DNA of 64,000 bases from Paenibacillus amylolyticus (GCF_003719335.1 NZ_RIAS01000017.1:62001-126000); one strand, 5' to 3'; numbered from the stretch's first letter, positions 54,456 to 63,911 are shown. Program-made: numbers and translations. Notes: a model not told the origin generated them from the letters alone.

Positions 54456-55577
54456 TTGAACTTGAAAATAAAAATGAGAATGAAGCGGTTCACTTTCGTT
54501 GCCATCATTTTGATTATTGCAAGCTCCACTTATTTTGCTATTGCAGGTCATACGCCTTCAGAGAACACCTACGTTGCCAAGGTCAACGAAAGCTGGATTA
54601 CTGTGCATGAATTGCAACGTGAAATGCAGCAGCAGAGGGCAATGGTCATCCATTATTTTCAATCCACATATGGGGCGCCATACAACAAGGATTTCTGGAA
54701 AGCTGATTATGAAGGTGAAAATCCCGAACAGTTTTTGAAACAACTCGCCATGGAGGAGATCACCAAGATTAAAGTGGAAATGGATCTTGCACAAAACAAA
54801 GGGCTTATTCGTGGCTCAAGCCATGATGATCTGATGCACGAAATGGAAATTGAGAATCAGCATAGAAGGGAAGCGTTAGCTTCTAATCAGCCTATCTATG
54901 GGCCAAAACAATTGGATGAGATCTCCTTCATGAATTATTTTACGAGCAGAGTACGAAACAGGCTAAAAGAGGCCTTATCCTTGAACGAATTAAAGCCCAC
55001 GGACAAGGAACTTGAAGAATACTATAAAGAGGTTCAAGGACAACTTTTTGTGAGAGAGGATACGATAAAGTTCGATAAAATATCGGTATCCTATAAGCAT
55101 ACTGATCTGGATTTGAACCAGACTCAAGTACACAAACAGACTGCCAAAAAGGTCATTGAAGTTGCACAGTCGCTTTTGGAGCAGGGAGACAAAAGCGAGA
55201 TGTCTGAAATCATCACAGTCCTGCAAAAGCAATTCAACAGCGCAATCCTTCATCATACCATAGAAGAATTCAATCCTCAGACAGCGAGCACATATTTCAA
55301 ATCCCAACCTGCACTGTACGCGGAACTCCAAAACCTTTCGAATGTTGAACATAAGAGCTTTATTATCGATGAACCAGCACAGAGCCAGTATGTTTTGATC
55401 AGAACCTTCGGAGAACAGTTAAGTGAACGTATAACAAAGAGTCTAACAGCAAAAGAACAAAATCACATCCGGCAAAGTTACCTGAACCAAGCTTACGCCC
55501 GTTACATCCTCAAACTAATTTCCCATGCTCAGATTGATATTATGTCTGAAGCATACCATCGTGTCTCCATCGATTAA
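54456..55577 (+). CDS. SurA/PrsA-like exported protein with N-terminal SurA-type domain
   Basis: Exported, probably membrane-anchored protein of 373 residues. One hydrophobic helix (about residues 12-30) without a lipobox Cys, then VAKVNESWITVHELQREM, a SurA/PrsA N-terminal chaperone segment. A helical middle and a poorly conserved region follow where a parvulin domain would sit (about 200-320). It may assist folding of secreted proteins, or be a non-catalytic relative. TTG 54456 is chosen since GGAGGGG lies 7 nt upstream. It follows the FAD oxidoreductase by 54 bp, and its neighbour downstream is a large secreted protein. Confidence 0.72.
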   Translation: MNLKIKMRMKRFTFVAIILIIASSTYFAIAGHTPSENTYVAKVNESWITVHELQREMQQQRAMVIHYFQSTYGAPYNKDFWKADYEGENPEQFLKQLAMEEITKIKVEMDLAQNKGLIRGSSHDDLMHEMEIENQHRREALASNQPIYGPKQLDEISFMNYFTSRVRNRLKEALSLNELKPTDKELEEYYKEVQGQLFVREDTIKFDKISVSYKHTDLDLNQTQVHKQTAKKVIEVAQSLLEQGDKSEMSEIITVLQKQFNSAILHHTIEEFNPQTASTYFKSQPALYAELQNLSNVEHKSFIIDEPAQSQYVLIRTFGEQLSERITKSLTAKEQNHIRQSYLNQAYARYILKLISHAQIDIMSEAYHRVSID

Positions 55578-55615
55578 ATCCTTCCCGTTGATCTTGAAAG
55601 CGGTTACTTAAGATT

Positions 55616-55682
55616 TATAAGTTGAACATTTCTTTTACACTTTAACGGAATGGACTGTGTAAAAACTTTAGCTCAACTTATA
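55616..55682. repeat. 67-bp palindromic repeat, copy A
   Basis: Outer arms TATAAGTTGAAC (55616-55627) and GCTCAACTTATA (55671-55682) pair with one mismatch; inner arms TTTTACAC (55633-55640) and GTGTAAAA (55657-55664) pair perfectly. Copy B at 61442-61507 has the same architecture and closely similar sequence. It lies downstream of the SurA-like gene. Too short to encode a protein; it may be a MITE or REP-like element. Confidence 0.75.
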
Positions 55683-55735
55683 CAGGAACGGTAACTTGCT
55701 ATTAGGATAAATCACAAAATATTAAGGAGGTTCGT

Positions 55736-58318
55736 ATGCAATTGAGAAATGTCAGGGTTAAACATTGGTTTAGCTGGGTTGTCGTTTTTATGATTACGGT
55801 ATCAAGCGTTATGCCTCTGCCAGGGGAGACTGTGTATGCAGAGAACAACGTATATTATGTGGATTCGGTGACCGGGAGTGATGCTAACAACGGTAAAAGT
55901 CCACAATCGGCCTGGAAAACCCTTGATAAAGTAAATGCGACTGAATTTCAGCCTGGCGATACATTGATGTTCAAGGCAGGCGGAGTATGGACGGGAACCC
56001 TTCATCCCAAAGGTTCAGGTACAGAGGGAAATCCCATCAAGATCGATCGGTATGGGGAAGGGAGCAAACCTTTAATTTCGGGTGCTGGCGCACCCGCAAC
56101 GGTTTATTTTTATAATCAGGAGCAATGGGAAGTTCGGAATCTGGAGATTACAAACGACGCACCTACCAAAGGTGTAAGACGAGGCATTCACATCGATGGT
56201 AGCAGTGGAACCTGGACGAATCCCAAAGTGTATAAACATTTTGTGTTTGAAAATTTGGACATTCATCACGTGAAAGGTGATGTATCCAACGATTATGCGC
56301 ATAATGGAGGAATCATCGTTTGGGGCACAACGTGGGATTATCACGTATCTGATGTGGTCGTGAACAATTGCAAAATCTATTCTCTGGATAGTGTAGGCAT
56401 ATATCTGAACGGTGCTCAAACGAAATATTCCTCTAATCTGAAAGTGACCAACAACCTGATTTACGATGTGGCAGCGGATGGCGCGTTTATTTTGAATACA
56501 ACCGATGGACTCATTGAAAACAACGTTGTTCATGATACACATGTGCGAGCAGGCGGTTACCATGTGCCTCTGTGGGTTTTCTCCGCCAAAAATAATGTCA
56601 TCCAATTGAACGAGGTGTACAACACAGCGCCTGGCGGCGATGCCATGGCCTATGATGCAGATTATGACAGTGACGAAACGATCATTCAGTATAATTACAG
56701 TCATAATAACGCAGGTGGAGCTTTTCTCGTTGTGAATAACGGAACCAATGCCGCCAACAAAAACACCAATACAACGATACGATATAACATTAGTCAGAAT
56801 GACAGCGGTGCAGTGTTTAATTTTAGCGGATCACCGGATACCACCGCGATCTACAACAATACGGTTTATTTGCCTGCACACTCGAATACTAAAATTATAG
56901 ATACGCTCGACTGGGGAGGTTACGCAAAGAATACGTTTTTCTATAATAACCTGATCTATAATCTGGGCTCTGGAGGGTATAATTTTGCGAGCAGTACCAA
57001 CAATGTGTTTGAAAACAACCTATTCTTCGGCTCACATCCAACGAACGAACCAGCTGATCCTTACAAAATTACTGCTGACCCACAGCTGGCTTCACCCGGC
57101 TCTGCCGGTATAGGCCGGGATACACTTGCCGGTTACCAACTGCTGAATACATCACCAGCCATCGGGGCAGGCAAAATGATTGCCAATAACGGAGGAAGGG
57201 ACTACTTCGGGAATCCGGTTTCCACCACCACCGCGCCTAATATCGGAGCATACCAAGGTCCGGGGCTTGATCCGAACAACTTGCCTCCTTTGCCGGAAGC
57301 ACCTTCGGGTGAAAATTTGCTGGCGAATCCGGGTTTCGAAACGGGAGATTTCTCCGACTGGCCCATCCATTACAATGGAGCATCGATAGAAAACACCAAT
57401 GCTCACAGCGGCACCTATGCGGCCAAACTGACCGGAAGCACGGCAGGTGCAGAGCAGACGGTAGACGGTTTATATCCGAATACGATGTACAAATTGATTG
57501 GATGGGCGAAGAGTGTGGATCGCGGTCGTGCGGTTTTAGGTGTGAAAAACTACGGTGGAAGTGCCAAGGACGCTCATATCAATTCAACCGAATATAAGAG
57601 GGTAGAGCAGATCTTCACCACAGGAAGCACGAACACCAGTGCAACGATCTATCTCTATAAAGCTGGTGGAAACGGCCATGTGTACTTTGATGATCTGGAG
57701 TTAATTCAGTACAGCGCTTCCCCCGGACAAGGTGAACCGCCTGTGTCATATCCGGCAGGAACAGATGATGATTTTGACTCCGCAACGTTAGATGAGCAAT
57801 GGCGCTGGGTTCGAGAAAACCCGGCCAAATGGTCCCTTGAAGCAAATCCTGGATATATGCAAATGACTAGTGAGCAGGGGGATATCTCCGGCGCAACAGG
57901 GGATGCCAAAAATATTTTATTGACCGGTGCACCTGCAGGGGACTGGACAATTGAAACCAGGCTGGAGGGCAAACCTACCTCAAGGTGGTCACAGGGCGGA
58001 CTCGTTGTTTACGTGAATGATCAGACGTATATTCGAATGACACGGTTGTATGGGGAAGGCAATCAATTTCAATTGGATACAAAAATCAATGGTGTTCGCA
58101 ACCACACCGAAATTTTGGACACCCTCTCATCCGAAATAGCGTATTTGCGTATTGTAAAAGAGGGGAATACGTATACCGGATATTACTCTGCCGATGGCAC
58201 GAACTATACACAGGTTGGAGATATCCAGACAGCACAGCTGGAAGACCCTAAAATCGGTCTTATTGCCTGTGCAGGCACAGGACTTATGGCCAACTTTGAT
58301 TATTTCTACATCAAGTAA
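55736..58318 (+). CDS. Secreted parallel beta-helix protein with CBM and concanavalin-like domains
   Basis: Large extracellular polysaccharide-degrading protein, 860 residues. Signal peptide about residues 1-36. A right-handed parallel beta-helix follows (about 38-520), opening YYVDSVTGSDANNGKSPQSAWKT-like and rich in N-N-x-I/V turns, as in pectate lyases and related enzymes. Then comes a CBM4/9/16-like module (about 524-665, NPGFETGDFSDW) and a concanavalin-type domain (about 677-860) like the C-terminal domain of GH43 xylosidases. It could be a lyase or glycosidase; no catalytic set can be assigned from sequence alone. AGGAGG precedes the ATG. Single gene with its own terminator. Confidence 0.85.
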   Translation: MQLRNVRVKHWFSWVVVFMITVSSVMPLPGETVYAENNVYYVDSVTGSDANNGKSPQSAWKTLDKVNATEFQPGDTLMFKAGGVWTGTLHPKGSGTEGNPIKIDRYGEGSKPLISGAGAPATVYFYNQEQWEVRNLEITNDAPTKGVRRGIHIDGSSGTWTNPKVYKHFVFENLDIHHVKGDVSNDYAHNGGIIVWGTTWDYHVSDVVVNNCKIYSLDSVGIYLNGAQTKYSSNLKVTNNLIYDVAADGAFILNTTDGLIENNVVHDTHVRAGGYHVPLWVFSAKNNVIQLNEVYNTAPGGDAMAYDADYDSDETIIQYNYSHNNAGGAFLVVNNGTNAANKNTNTTIRYNISQNDSGAVFNFSGSPDTTAIYNNTVYLPAHSNTKIIDTLDWGGYAKNTFFYNNLIYNLGSGGYNFASSTNNVFENNLFFGSHPTNEPADPYKITADPQLASPGSAGIGRDTLAGYQLLNTSPAIGAGKMIANNGGRDYFGNPVSTTTAPNIGAYQGPGLDPNNLPPLPEAPSGENLLANPGFETGDFSDWPIHYNGASIENTNAHSGTYAAKLTGSTAGAEQTVDGLYPNTMYKLIGWAKSVDRGRAVLGVKNYGGSAKDAHINSTEYKRVEQIFTTGSTNTSATIYLYKAGGNGHVYFDDLELIQYSASPGQGEPPVSYPAGTDDDFDSATLDEQWRWVRENPAKWSLEANPGYMQMTSEQGDISGATGDAKNILLTGAPAGDWTIETRLEGKPTSRWSQGGLVVYVNDQTYIRMTRLYGEGNQFQLDTKINGVRNHTEILDTLSSEIAYLRIVKEGNTYTGYYSADGTNYTQVGDIQTAQLEDPKIGLIACAGTGLMANFDYFYIK

Positions 58319-58403
58319 AGAGGAAACAGAGAGGGTAGGGAACATCCCCAAAAGCAGCTTCCATTCCAAATCTATTCTATATGGGAACGATAAAGTTGCA
58401 TAA

Positions 58404-58446
58404 ACGGAACGAAACGGAGAATCCTTCCGCATCGTTCCGTGTTTTT
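58404..58446 (+). terminator. Intrinsic terminator after the beta-helix gene
   Basis: ACGGAACGA (58404-58412) pairs with TCGTTCCGT (58432-58440), with CGGAG/CTTCCG pairing inside, then TTTTTT. Confidence 0.88.
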
Positions 58447-58479
58447 TGGTTTTATGAGCTGCTTCAAAAGAATAAACGA

Positions 58480-59178
58480 TCATCCCTGCCTAATGCGTCT
58501 CACATTCCTATTCATTAGATGCCGAACCACATTGCTGAATACTATTCTTCTGATCGGACTTAACTTTTGCGGGTGGAGAGAAAAGAATTCATCTGGATGT
58601 TCGAACGTACCGAAATCCTGAACAATACCTTCTTTTTGTACATACGTGTCACTTTCATTCCAAAAAATAGCGGGGTTCTGAAAATCGTCCGTAGCCACTC
58701 CATAACCGCAAAATGAACCAGTACATTGCTTAAACTTTTGCTGAAGCTTGGTCAGATAACGGAGATCCAGGATAAAACCTTCGATATTTAACCATCTGTC
58801 GTTATATAACACTTCAATCCAGCTGTGGATGATCTCTTTCGGAGAAAGGTGATAATACCAGCCTTTCATGGCTCCCTTTTGCAATTGCTTATGAATCGTA
58901 AAGCCGTGAATACGGCAAGGGATGCCGAGCGCTCTAAGCAGTGCCATGAATAAAATGCCTTTCGTATTACACTGTCCATAGCCGTCGTGGAGTACTTCTG
59001 AAGCCTGAATATTATCGCTTCGATTATAACCAAATTTAATTTCGTCACGAACGTAATTATATACGTGAAGGATCTGCTCCTTTACAGGGAGTGAAGCCCA
59101 GTTACGGCTGCGAATGAGGCTCTGAATGGTCGAATGATTGTAATCTAACAATTGCGTTTGCTCGAGATTGTTGTTCAT
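58480..59178 (-). CDS. Transglutaminase-like (papain-fold) protein
   Basis: Cytosolic protein of 232 residues with a transglutaminase core. Catalytic Cys70 is in GYGQCNTKG and His118 in IIHSWIEV; the third residue position holds N/E (WLNIEGF) rather than the usual Asp, so activity is uncertain. It could be a protease, amidase or transglutaminase. ATG 59178 is chosen because AGGAGGTG lies about 6 nt upstream. It lies 29 bp after an AraC-type regulator on the same strand, suggesting an operon. Confidence 0.82.
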   Translation of the reverse strand: MNNNLEQTQLLDYNHSTIQSLIRSRNWASLPVKEQILHVYNYVRDEIKFGYNRSDNIQASEVLHDGYGQCNTKGILFMALLRALGIPCRIHGFTIHKQLQKGAMKGWYYHLSPKEIIHSWIEVLYNDRWLNIEGFILDLRYLTKLQQKFKQCTGSFCGYGVATDDFQNPAIFWNESDTYVQKEGIVQDFGTFEHPDEFFSLHPQKLSPIRRIVFSNVVRHLMNRNVRRIRQG

Positions 59179-59207
59179 GATGAGCACCTCCTGCAAACAT
59201 TGTATCG

Positions 59208-59972
59208 TCAGTGCAGGGAGGAAACTTGCAAAAACACGCTATCTTTGCGAATATCTTTGGCGGTCATTCCGAGCAAGCGTTTGCTGGTATTGGCAAAATG
59301 GGAGGGCGTATCAAAACCAGCTGCCACGGCTGCTTCCGTGATGCTCGTTCCTTGGAAAATCAGATAACATGCCTTCTGTAGCTTATGTAAGACCAAATAA
59401 CCACTAAGAGATATTCCTGTATTCTCTTTAAACAGATGTGACAGCCTGCTACTCGAAAGACCGAACTGTTCAGCGTAATTACGAATAGAGTGCTCCGAAT
59501 CCGTGCAATCCTTCATATGTTGGATCAGTTCCTTGATTCGTGTATCCGTGATCGCAGGTGGAGTGTAGTCCAGTTGAAAAAGAGTCATGAATTCTTGTAA
59601 AAATAAACTGTAACACTCTGCATCATGAATTTGCGGTAACCGAACTTTTATAAATTCGGCGACTTTTTTACTATCCACTGGAGGAAGATTGGCGTATGCC
59701 TGTTTGCCCATATATTGTTTAAAGGCGGCAGCTATGCTTGAAGTGCTGTCTATTAAAAGCAAGACTAGAGGTTGCCCCGATCCCTGCAAACGATGAGTAA
59801 CATTAGAGTTTAGCACGATTCCGGCAGTACTTATAATCTCTCCCTGAACTTCAAACTGAAAATGATTTTCTAGTGCAATCGTAACTTGAATAAACGTATG
59901 TTGATGTGCCTCAGCATCAATGGCATTGGAATGCACAAGAATGTGATGCTGCGCGCCATATAAATTCATCAA
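59208..59972 (-). CDS. AraC-family transcriptional regulator
   Basis: Regulator of 254 residues. The N-terminal part (about 10-100) looks like a cupin-type sensor (HQHTFIQVTIALENHFQFEV). The C-terminal AraC double HTH (about 150-245) includes AEQFGLSSSRLSHLFKENTG and ITEAAVAAGFDTPSHFANTSKRLLG. It heads the operon with the transglutaminase-like gene and may control it. Start is MMNLYG or the second Met. Confidence 0.88.
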   Translation of the reverse strand: MMNLYGAQHHILVHSNAIDAEAHQHTFIQVTIALENHFQFEVQGEIISTAGIVLNSNVTHRLQGSGQPLVLLLIDSTSSIAAAFKQYMGKQAYANLPPVDSKKVAEFIKVRLPQIHDAECYSLFLQEFMTLFQLDYTPPAITDTRIKELIQHMKDCTDSEHSIRNYAEQFGLSSSRLSHLFKENTGISLSGYLVLHKLQKACYLIFQGTSITEAAVAAGFDTPSHFANTSKRLLGMTAKDIRKDSVFLQVSSLH

Positions 59973-60112
59973 ACGGCTATTACCTCATAGATAAAATAAA
60001 TCAATGATCACTGTATATTACAATACAACTGGATTGATATTGAAAGGGGTATTACATATGAATCTTCTTTATCTCTTTATTTTAGAATAATTCCCCACTA
60101 TGCAGAACGAAA

Positions 60113-60544
60113 ATGCTTCACTATAATGCAACAGGACATAGGTTACGATTATTTTATAATAGACTAAAATGGGGTACACATGTGATTAACTTGTTATGGA
60201 CGATTTATCTTGGATTACTTGGAACAGCATCCCTTGGTTATTTGCTAAAAGGGAAATACACAACAACACTCGGCAAAATTGATTTTGTTGTATCTGTTAT
60301 CACTTGGATTGGATTGTTAGGGTACGTAAAACACATTCAATGGCTGAACCCTCTAACATGGAAAGTAATTACAATCTCGGGGTTGTTGTGGGAAATACTG
60401 TTCGGGATGCTGCTTAAGAATCACCAAGGCGAAGAAATTCTAGCAGAAATCTCAATTCGTAAGAGAAGATTGTTAATGTTTGTTACTCTAGTACTCACAC
60501 TTGGGCCTCTTTACTATGGGCTGTTCAGATATTCGTTTGGGTAG
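60113..60544 (+). CDS. Small membrane protein of unknown function
   Basis: No family recognised. 143 residues with four hydrophobic stretches: about 24-44, 55-70, 85-101 and 118-135. Charged ends and loops and length are consistent with a small integral membrane protein. The start is unclear: ATG 60113 has no good ribosome site, and GTG 60182 is another option. Transcribed in the same direction as the SDR gene 78 bp later. A ten-codon frame with a good ribosome site lies upstream at 60058-60090. Confidence 0.6.
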   Translation: MLHYNATGHRLRLFYNRLKWGTHVINLLWTIYLGLLGTASLGYLLKGKYTTTLGKIDFVVSVITWIGLLGYVKHIQWLNPLTWKVITISGLLWEILFGMLLKNHQGEEILAEISIRKRRLLMFVTLVLTLGPLYYGLFRYSFG

Positions 60545-60622
60545 AAGTGTTTCATAAGTTACCTCTATTCACTATAATTGATGAGAAACATACACATCTT
60601 TTATGTAAGTGGAGGTAGAAGG

Positions 60623-61378
60623 ATGACTTTAACTCAGAGAAAAATTGCAATTATCACAGGTGCTAGCAGTCCCAGAGAAATGGGAAGTGCTTTTTGCCGC
60701 AAACTAGCTTCCAGAGATATTGATATTTTCTTCACACACTATAAGGCTGATCGGGAATGGATCATTGCGTTTCACAAGGAGATTGAAAACATGGGGGTTC
60801 GCTGTGCCTCCATCGAGATTGATCTATCCGAACGGAATGCAGCTCATCAAGTTTATGAGAGTGCGGTCCTGCAACTGGGACAACCCTCTGTACTCATTAA
60901 CAATGCAGCTTATTGTGTCAACACGGATTACAAGTCCTTTGACGCCGAACTCTTGGACAACCACTACGCCGTAAATATGCGATCCACTTTTCTACTATGT
61001 ACGATATTTGCCCGCGAATTTGAGAAATCCAATCTAACCTCAGGCAGAATTATCAATATGACTTCGGGACAGGATATATCGCCGATGCCAGGGGAGTTAG
61101 CGTACGTTGCGACCAAAGGTGCGATTTCCGCTTTTACTACATCCTTATCCCGTGAACTTGCACCATTGAAAATTACAGTGAATGCTGTAAACCCTGGGCC
61201 GACAGATACAACGTGGATGGATGACTCCATTCGTGATTATCTTGTGCCCAAGTTCCCGCTGGGACGGATTGGAGCACCTGAGGATGCAGCGAACATCATT
61301 GATTTTCTCGTGAGTGAAGCCGGAGCTTGGATTACGGGGCAAGTTATTCATTCGGAAGGTGGATTTATAAGGGATTAA
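60623..61378 (+). CDS. SDR-family oxidoreductase (3-oxoacyl-ACP-reductase-like)
   Basis: Classical short-chain dehydrogenase of 251 residues. The NAD(P) motif is TGASSPREMGSAF (slightly changed from TGxxxGxG), followed by NNAA, Ser in NMTSGQD and the catalytic YVATK (Y-x-x-x-K). The C-terminal PEDAANIIDFLVSEAGAWITGQ is the family ending. The substrate cannot be told; FabG-like numbering does not prove fatty-acid synthesis. GGAGG (60611-60615) precedes ATG 60623 by 7 nt. It converges on the urease genes, with terminator/repeat B between. Confidence 0.88.
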   Translation: MTLTQRKIAIITGASSPREMGSAFCRKLASRDIDIFFTHYKADREWIIAFHKEIENMGVRCASIEIDLSERNAAHQVYESAVLQLGQPSVLINNAAYCVNTDYKSFDAELLDNHYAVNMRSTFLLCTIFAREFEKSNLTSGRIINMTSGQDISPMPGELAYVATKGAISAFTTSLSRELAPLKITVNAVNPGPTDTTWMDDSIRDYLVPKFPLGRIGAPEDAANIIDFLVSEAGAWITGQVIHSEGGFIRD

Positions 61379-61427
61379 TTAGGTGGTCTGATGAAGACGA
61401 GATTCGCAATTCAAAAATGGGAAACGA

Positions 61428-61526
61428 AAAAAGCCCAGCTCAATAAGTTGAACTATACTTTACACTGAAACAGAATAACCTGTGTAAAGTTTGTAGTTCA
61501 ACTTATTCATATTTGCTGAGCTTTTT
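61428..61526. terminator. Bidirectional terminator enclosing palindromic repeat B
   Basis: Outer arms AAAAAGCCCAGC (61428-61439) and GCTGAGCTTTTT (61515-61526) pair with one mismatch on the plus strand and with a wobble on the minus strand. Palindromic repeat copy B fills the space between them. The position between convergent SDR and ureC genes fits a shared terminator. Confidence 0.7.
61442..61507. repeat. 66-bp palindromic repeat, copy B
   Basis: AATAAGTTGAACTA (61442-61455) and TAGTTCAACTTATT (61494-61507) pair perfectly; inner arms ACTTTACAC (61457-61465) and GTGTAAAGT (61482-61490) also pair perfectly. Same element as copy A at 55616-55682. Confidence 0.78.
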
Positions 61527-61575
61527 GTAGATTGAAACGGAGCCATTCAATGAAGGCAACAACGATTTCATCATA

Positions 61576-63291
61576 TTAACTCAAGAAGTACCTTTGTGCC
61601 ATGGGAAGTTCGTCAACCGGAAGGCAGCGTAGCGTTTCACCATTCACGGATACGGTATAATTTTTCGGATCGACCATAATAGCCGGGGTTTCTCCATTCA
61701 AAATCATATCTTTTTTGCTAGCTGCACGACAGCCTGTCACAGGTTTTAATGATTTCGTGAGTCCGAGAGTAGTCAGAGTTCCTGCATCAATGGAGGCTTG
61801 AGAAACAAAAGTTGCACAAATGGCTGAACGTGCCTTTCCATAGCTTCCAAACATCGGTCTGTACATATACGGTTGCGGAGTCGAGATCGTCGAGTTTGGA
61901 TCTCCCATCACACTATGAATAATCATGCCGCCCTTCATGACAAGCTCCGGTTTAACTCCGAAGAACGCGGGTTTCCATAGCACAAGATCCGCCATTTTAC
62001 CGACTTCAATCGAGCCTACATACGTGGAGATGCCATGTGTAATGGCAGGATTAATCGTATATTTCGCAATATAACGTTTCACGCGCTCGTTATCCGCCTG
62101 GGTATCTCCGGTAAGGGAACCGCGTTGTTTTTTCATTTTATCTGCTGTCTGCCATGTTCTGATTGCCACCTCACCTACACGTCCCATCGCCTGTGAATCC
62201 GAACTGGTCATACTGATGGCACCGATATCATGTAATATATCTTCCGCACCAATCGTTGTCTCCCGAATCCGTGAAGCAGCAAAGGCCACATCCTCCGGAA
62301 TTTTGGGGTCCAGATGATGACAGATCATTAACATATCCAAGTGTTCATCAACCGTATTTCGGGTATAAGGCATCGTTGGACTGGTGGAAGAAGGCAGGAC
62401 GTTAGGCATCGAAGCGACACGCAACAAGTCCGGCGCATGACCGCCGCCCGCACCTTCCGTATGGTAGGTATGAATGGCTCGACCATTGAATGAACGCAAA
62501 CTGTCCTCCACATATCCAGCTTCATTCAGCGTATCGGTATGGATATTGACCTGAATATCATACTGTTCTGCCACGTTTAAACATTTGTCGATAACATAAG
62601 GCGTGCTTCCCCAGTCCTCATGAATTTTCAGTCCGCCAACGCCTGCAAGCACTTGTTCCATCAAGGCTTCAGGTCTGGAACTGTTACCACGACCAAGCAT
62701 CACAAAATTCATTGGCAGTGAATCGAGCGCTTGTAACATGCGTTCAATATGCCATACGCCCGAGGTACAGTTGGTTGCAAGTGTACCTGTAGCCGGGCCA
62801 GACCCTCCACCAATCATTGTGGTTATTCCACTTTGCAACGAAATTTCAATTTGTTGGGGCGAGATGAAGTGAACATGGCTGTCTACACCACCAGCGGTCA
62901 CGATCAAATTTTCACCAGAGATCACTTCTGTGCCTACCCCGATATACATGTCAGGATCGACGCCATCCATCACAAACGGATTTCCTGCCTTGCCAATGCC
63001 TCGGATCAGTCCGTCCTTAATGCCAATGTCGGCTTTGACAATTCCCCATGTATCCACAATAACAACGTTGGTAATGACCGTATCCAGGACACCTTCGCTG
63101 CGCGTTGCCAGAGGATGCTGTCCCATGCCATCCCTGACCGTTTTACCTCCGCCAAAAACACACTCATCTCCATACACGGTAAAGTCATTTTCAATCTCAA
63201 TTTTTAACGAGGTGTCCGCGAGCCGAATCCGATCTCCGGTCGTTGGGCCATACATGCTTGCATATGTCGCACGATCAATGGTGTTCATCAT
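61576..63291 (-). CDS. ureC: Urease alpha subunit
   Basis: Catalytic subunit of urease, hydrolysing urea to ammonia and carbamate. 571 residues is the normal length. The site for the carbamylated Lys that bridges two nickel ions is in GLKIHEDWGSTP; the metal and flap His residues lie in HVHF, HTYHTEGAGGGHAPD and MICHHLD. ATG 63291 overlaps the stop of the fused gamma/beta gene (ATGA), preceded by GGGAGGG. No accessory genes ureDEFG follow; the next gene, an SDR, is convergent. Confidence 0.96.
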   Translation of the reverse strand: MMNTIDRATYASMYGPTTGDRIRLADTSLKIEIENDFTVYGDECVFGGGKTVRDGMGQHPLATRSEGVLDTVITNVVIVDTWGIVKADIGIKDGLIRGIGKAGNPFVMDGVDPDMYIGVGTEVISGENLIVTAGGVDSHVHFISPQQIEISLQSGITTMIGGGSGPATGTLATNCTSGVWHIERMLQALDSLPMNFVMLGRGNSSRPEALMEQVLAGVGGLKIHEDWGSTPYVIDKCLNVAEQYDIQVNIHTDTLNEAGYVEDSLRSFNGRAIHTYHTEGAGGGHAPDLLRVASMPNVLPSSTSPTMPYTRNTVDEHLDMLMICHHLDPKIPEDVAFAASRIRETTIGAEDILHDIGAISMTSSDSQAMGRVGEVAIRTWQTADKMKKQRGSLTGDTQADNERVKRYIAKYTINPAITHGISTYVGSIEVGKMADLVLWKPAFFGVKPELVMKGGMIIHSVMGDPNSTISTPQPYMYRPMFGSYGKARSAICATFVSQASIDAGTLTTLGLTKSLKPVTGCRAASKKDMILNGETPAIMVDPKNYTVSVNGETLRCLPVDELPMAQRYFLS

Positions 63292-63911
63292 TCAACCCTC
63301 CCGTTGGTTAGTCCGGCGAATCCGTGGATTTCTTTCGTTCCACCGATTTCAACCAGCGTAATTTCATGCATTTCTCCTGGTTCGAAGCGGACGGAGAGAC
63401 CCGAAGCGATATCCAGTCGATATCCTTTAGTACCTTCCCGGTCAAATGATAAAGCGGGGTTCGTTTCAAAAAAATGAAAGTGTGATCCGACCTGAATGGG
63501 GCGACTGCCTGTATTGGTCACGGAACGGGTAATTCGTTTGCGGTCAGGTAACAGGATAATAGGGTCATCCGCAAATTCATACTCACCGGGGATAATCGCA
63601 CCATCGATCCGGGCAACAGGCTCATGTACAGTCACCAGCTTCGTTCCATCGGGGAACGTGGCTTCAATCTGAACTTCACTCAGCAATTCGGCTACGCCAT
63701 CCATTACCTCGTTTGCTGATAAAAGGTGACGAGCTTCTTCCATCAGTTGTTTTACGGTTTTTCCATCCCGTGCACCCTCTACGACAAAACCTGAAATATA
63801 GGCGGCGGCTTCCGGGTAATTCAGCTGAACGCCACGTTTCAGCCGCTTTTCAGCCATGTCTGCAGCGAGGTACATCAGTAATTTTTCACGTTCCTGTACA
63901 GTTAAATGCAT
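63288..63911 (-). CDS. ureAB: Fused urease gamma/beta subunit
   Basis: One chain joins UreA (gamma, about residues 1-100: LTVQEREKLLMYLAADMAEKR then GARDGKTVKQLMEEAR) and UreB (beta, about 100-207: IIPGEYEF and GSHFHFFETNPAL). Three separate chains are common in Bacillus; fusions of this kind are known elsewhere, such as Helicobacter UreA. The fusion keeps both parts complete. ATG 63911 follows AAGGAG by 9 nt; TTG 63920 is too close to that site. It is cotranscribed with ureC by stop/start overlap. Upstream sequence to 64000 holds the likely promoter, which I could not define. Confidence 0.93.
   Translation of the reverse strand: MHLTVQEREKLLMYLAADMAEKRLKRGVQLNYPEAAAYISGFVVEGARDGKTVKQLMEEARHLLSANEVMDGVAELLSEVQIEATFPDGTKLVTVHEPVARIDGAIIPGEYEFADDPIILLPDRKRITRSVTNTGSRPIQVGSHFHFFETNPALSFDREGTKGYRLDIASGLSVRFEPGEMHEITLVEIGGTKEIHGFAGLTNGRVE

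Noticed and set aside
56072..56704. A 210-codon open frame on the minus strand inside the beta-helix gene
   Set aside because: It lies opposite repeated N-N-x-I/V coding sequence, has no ribosome site and no recognisable domain.
60058..60090. Ten-codon frame (MNLLYLFILE) with a GAAAGGGG ribosome site before the small membrane protein gene
   Set aside because: It could be a leader peptide, but there is no following terminator/antiterminator pairing and no run of a single regulatory amino acid strong enough to support it.
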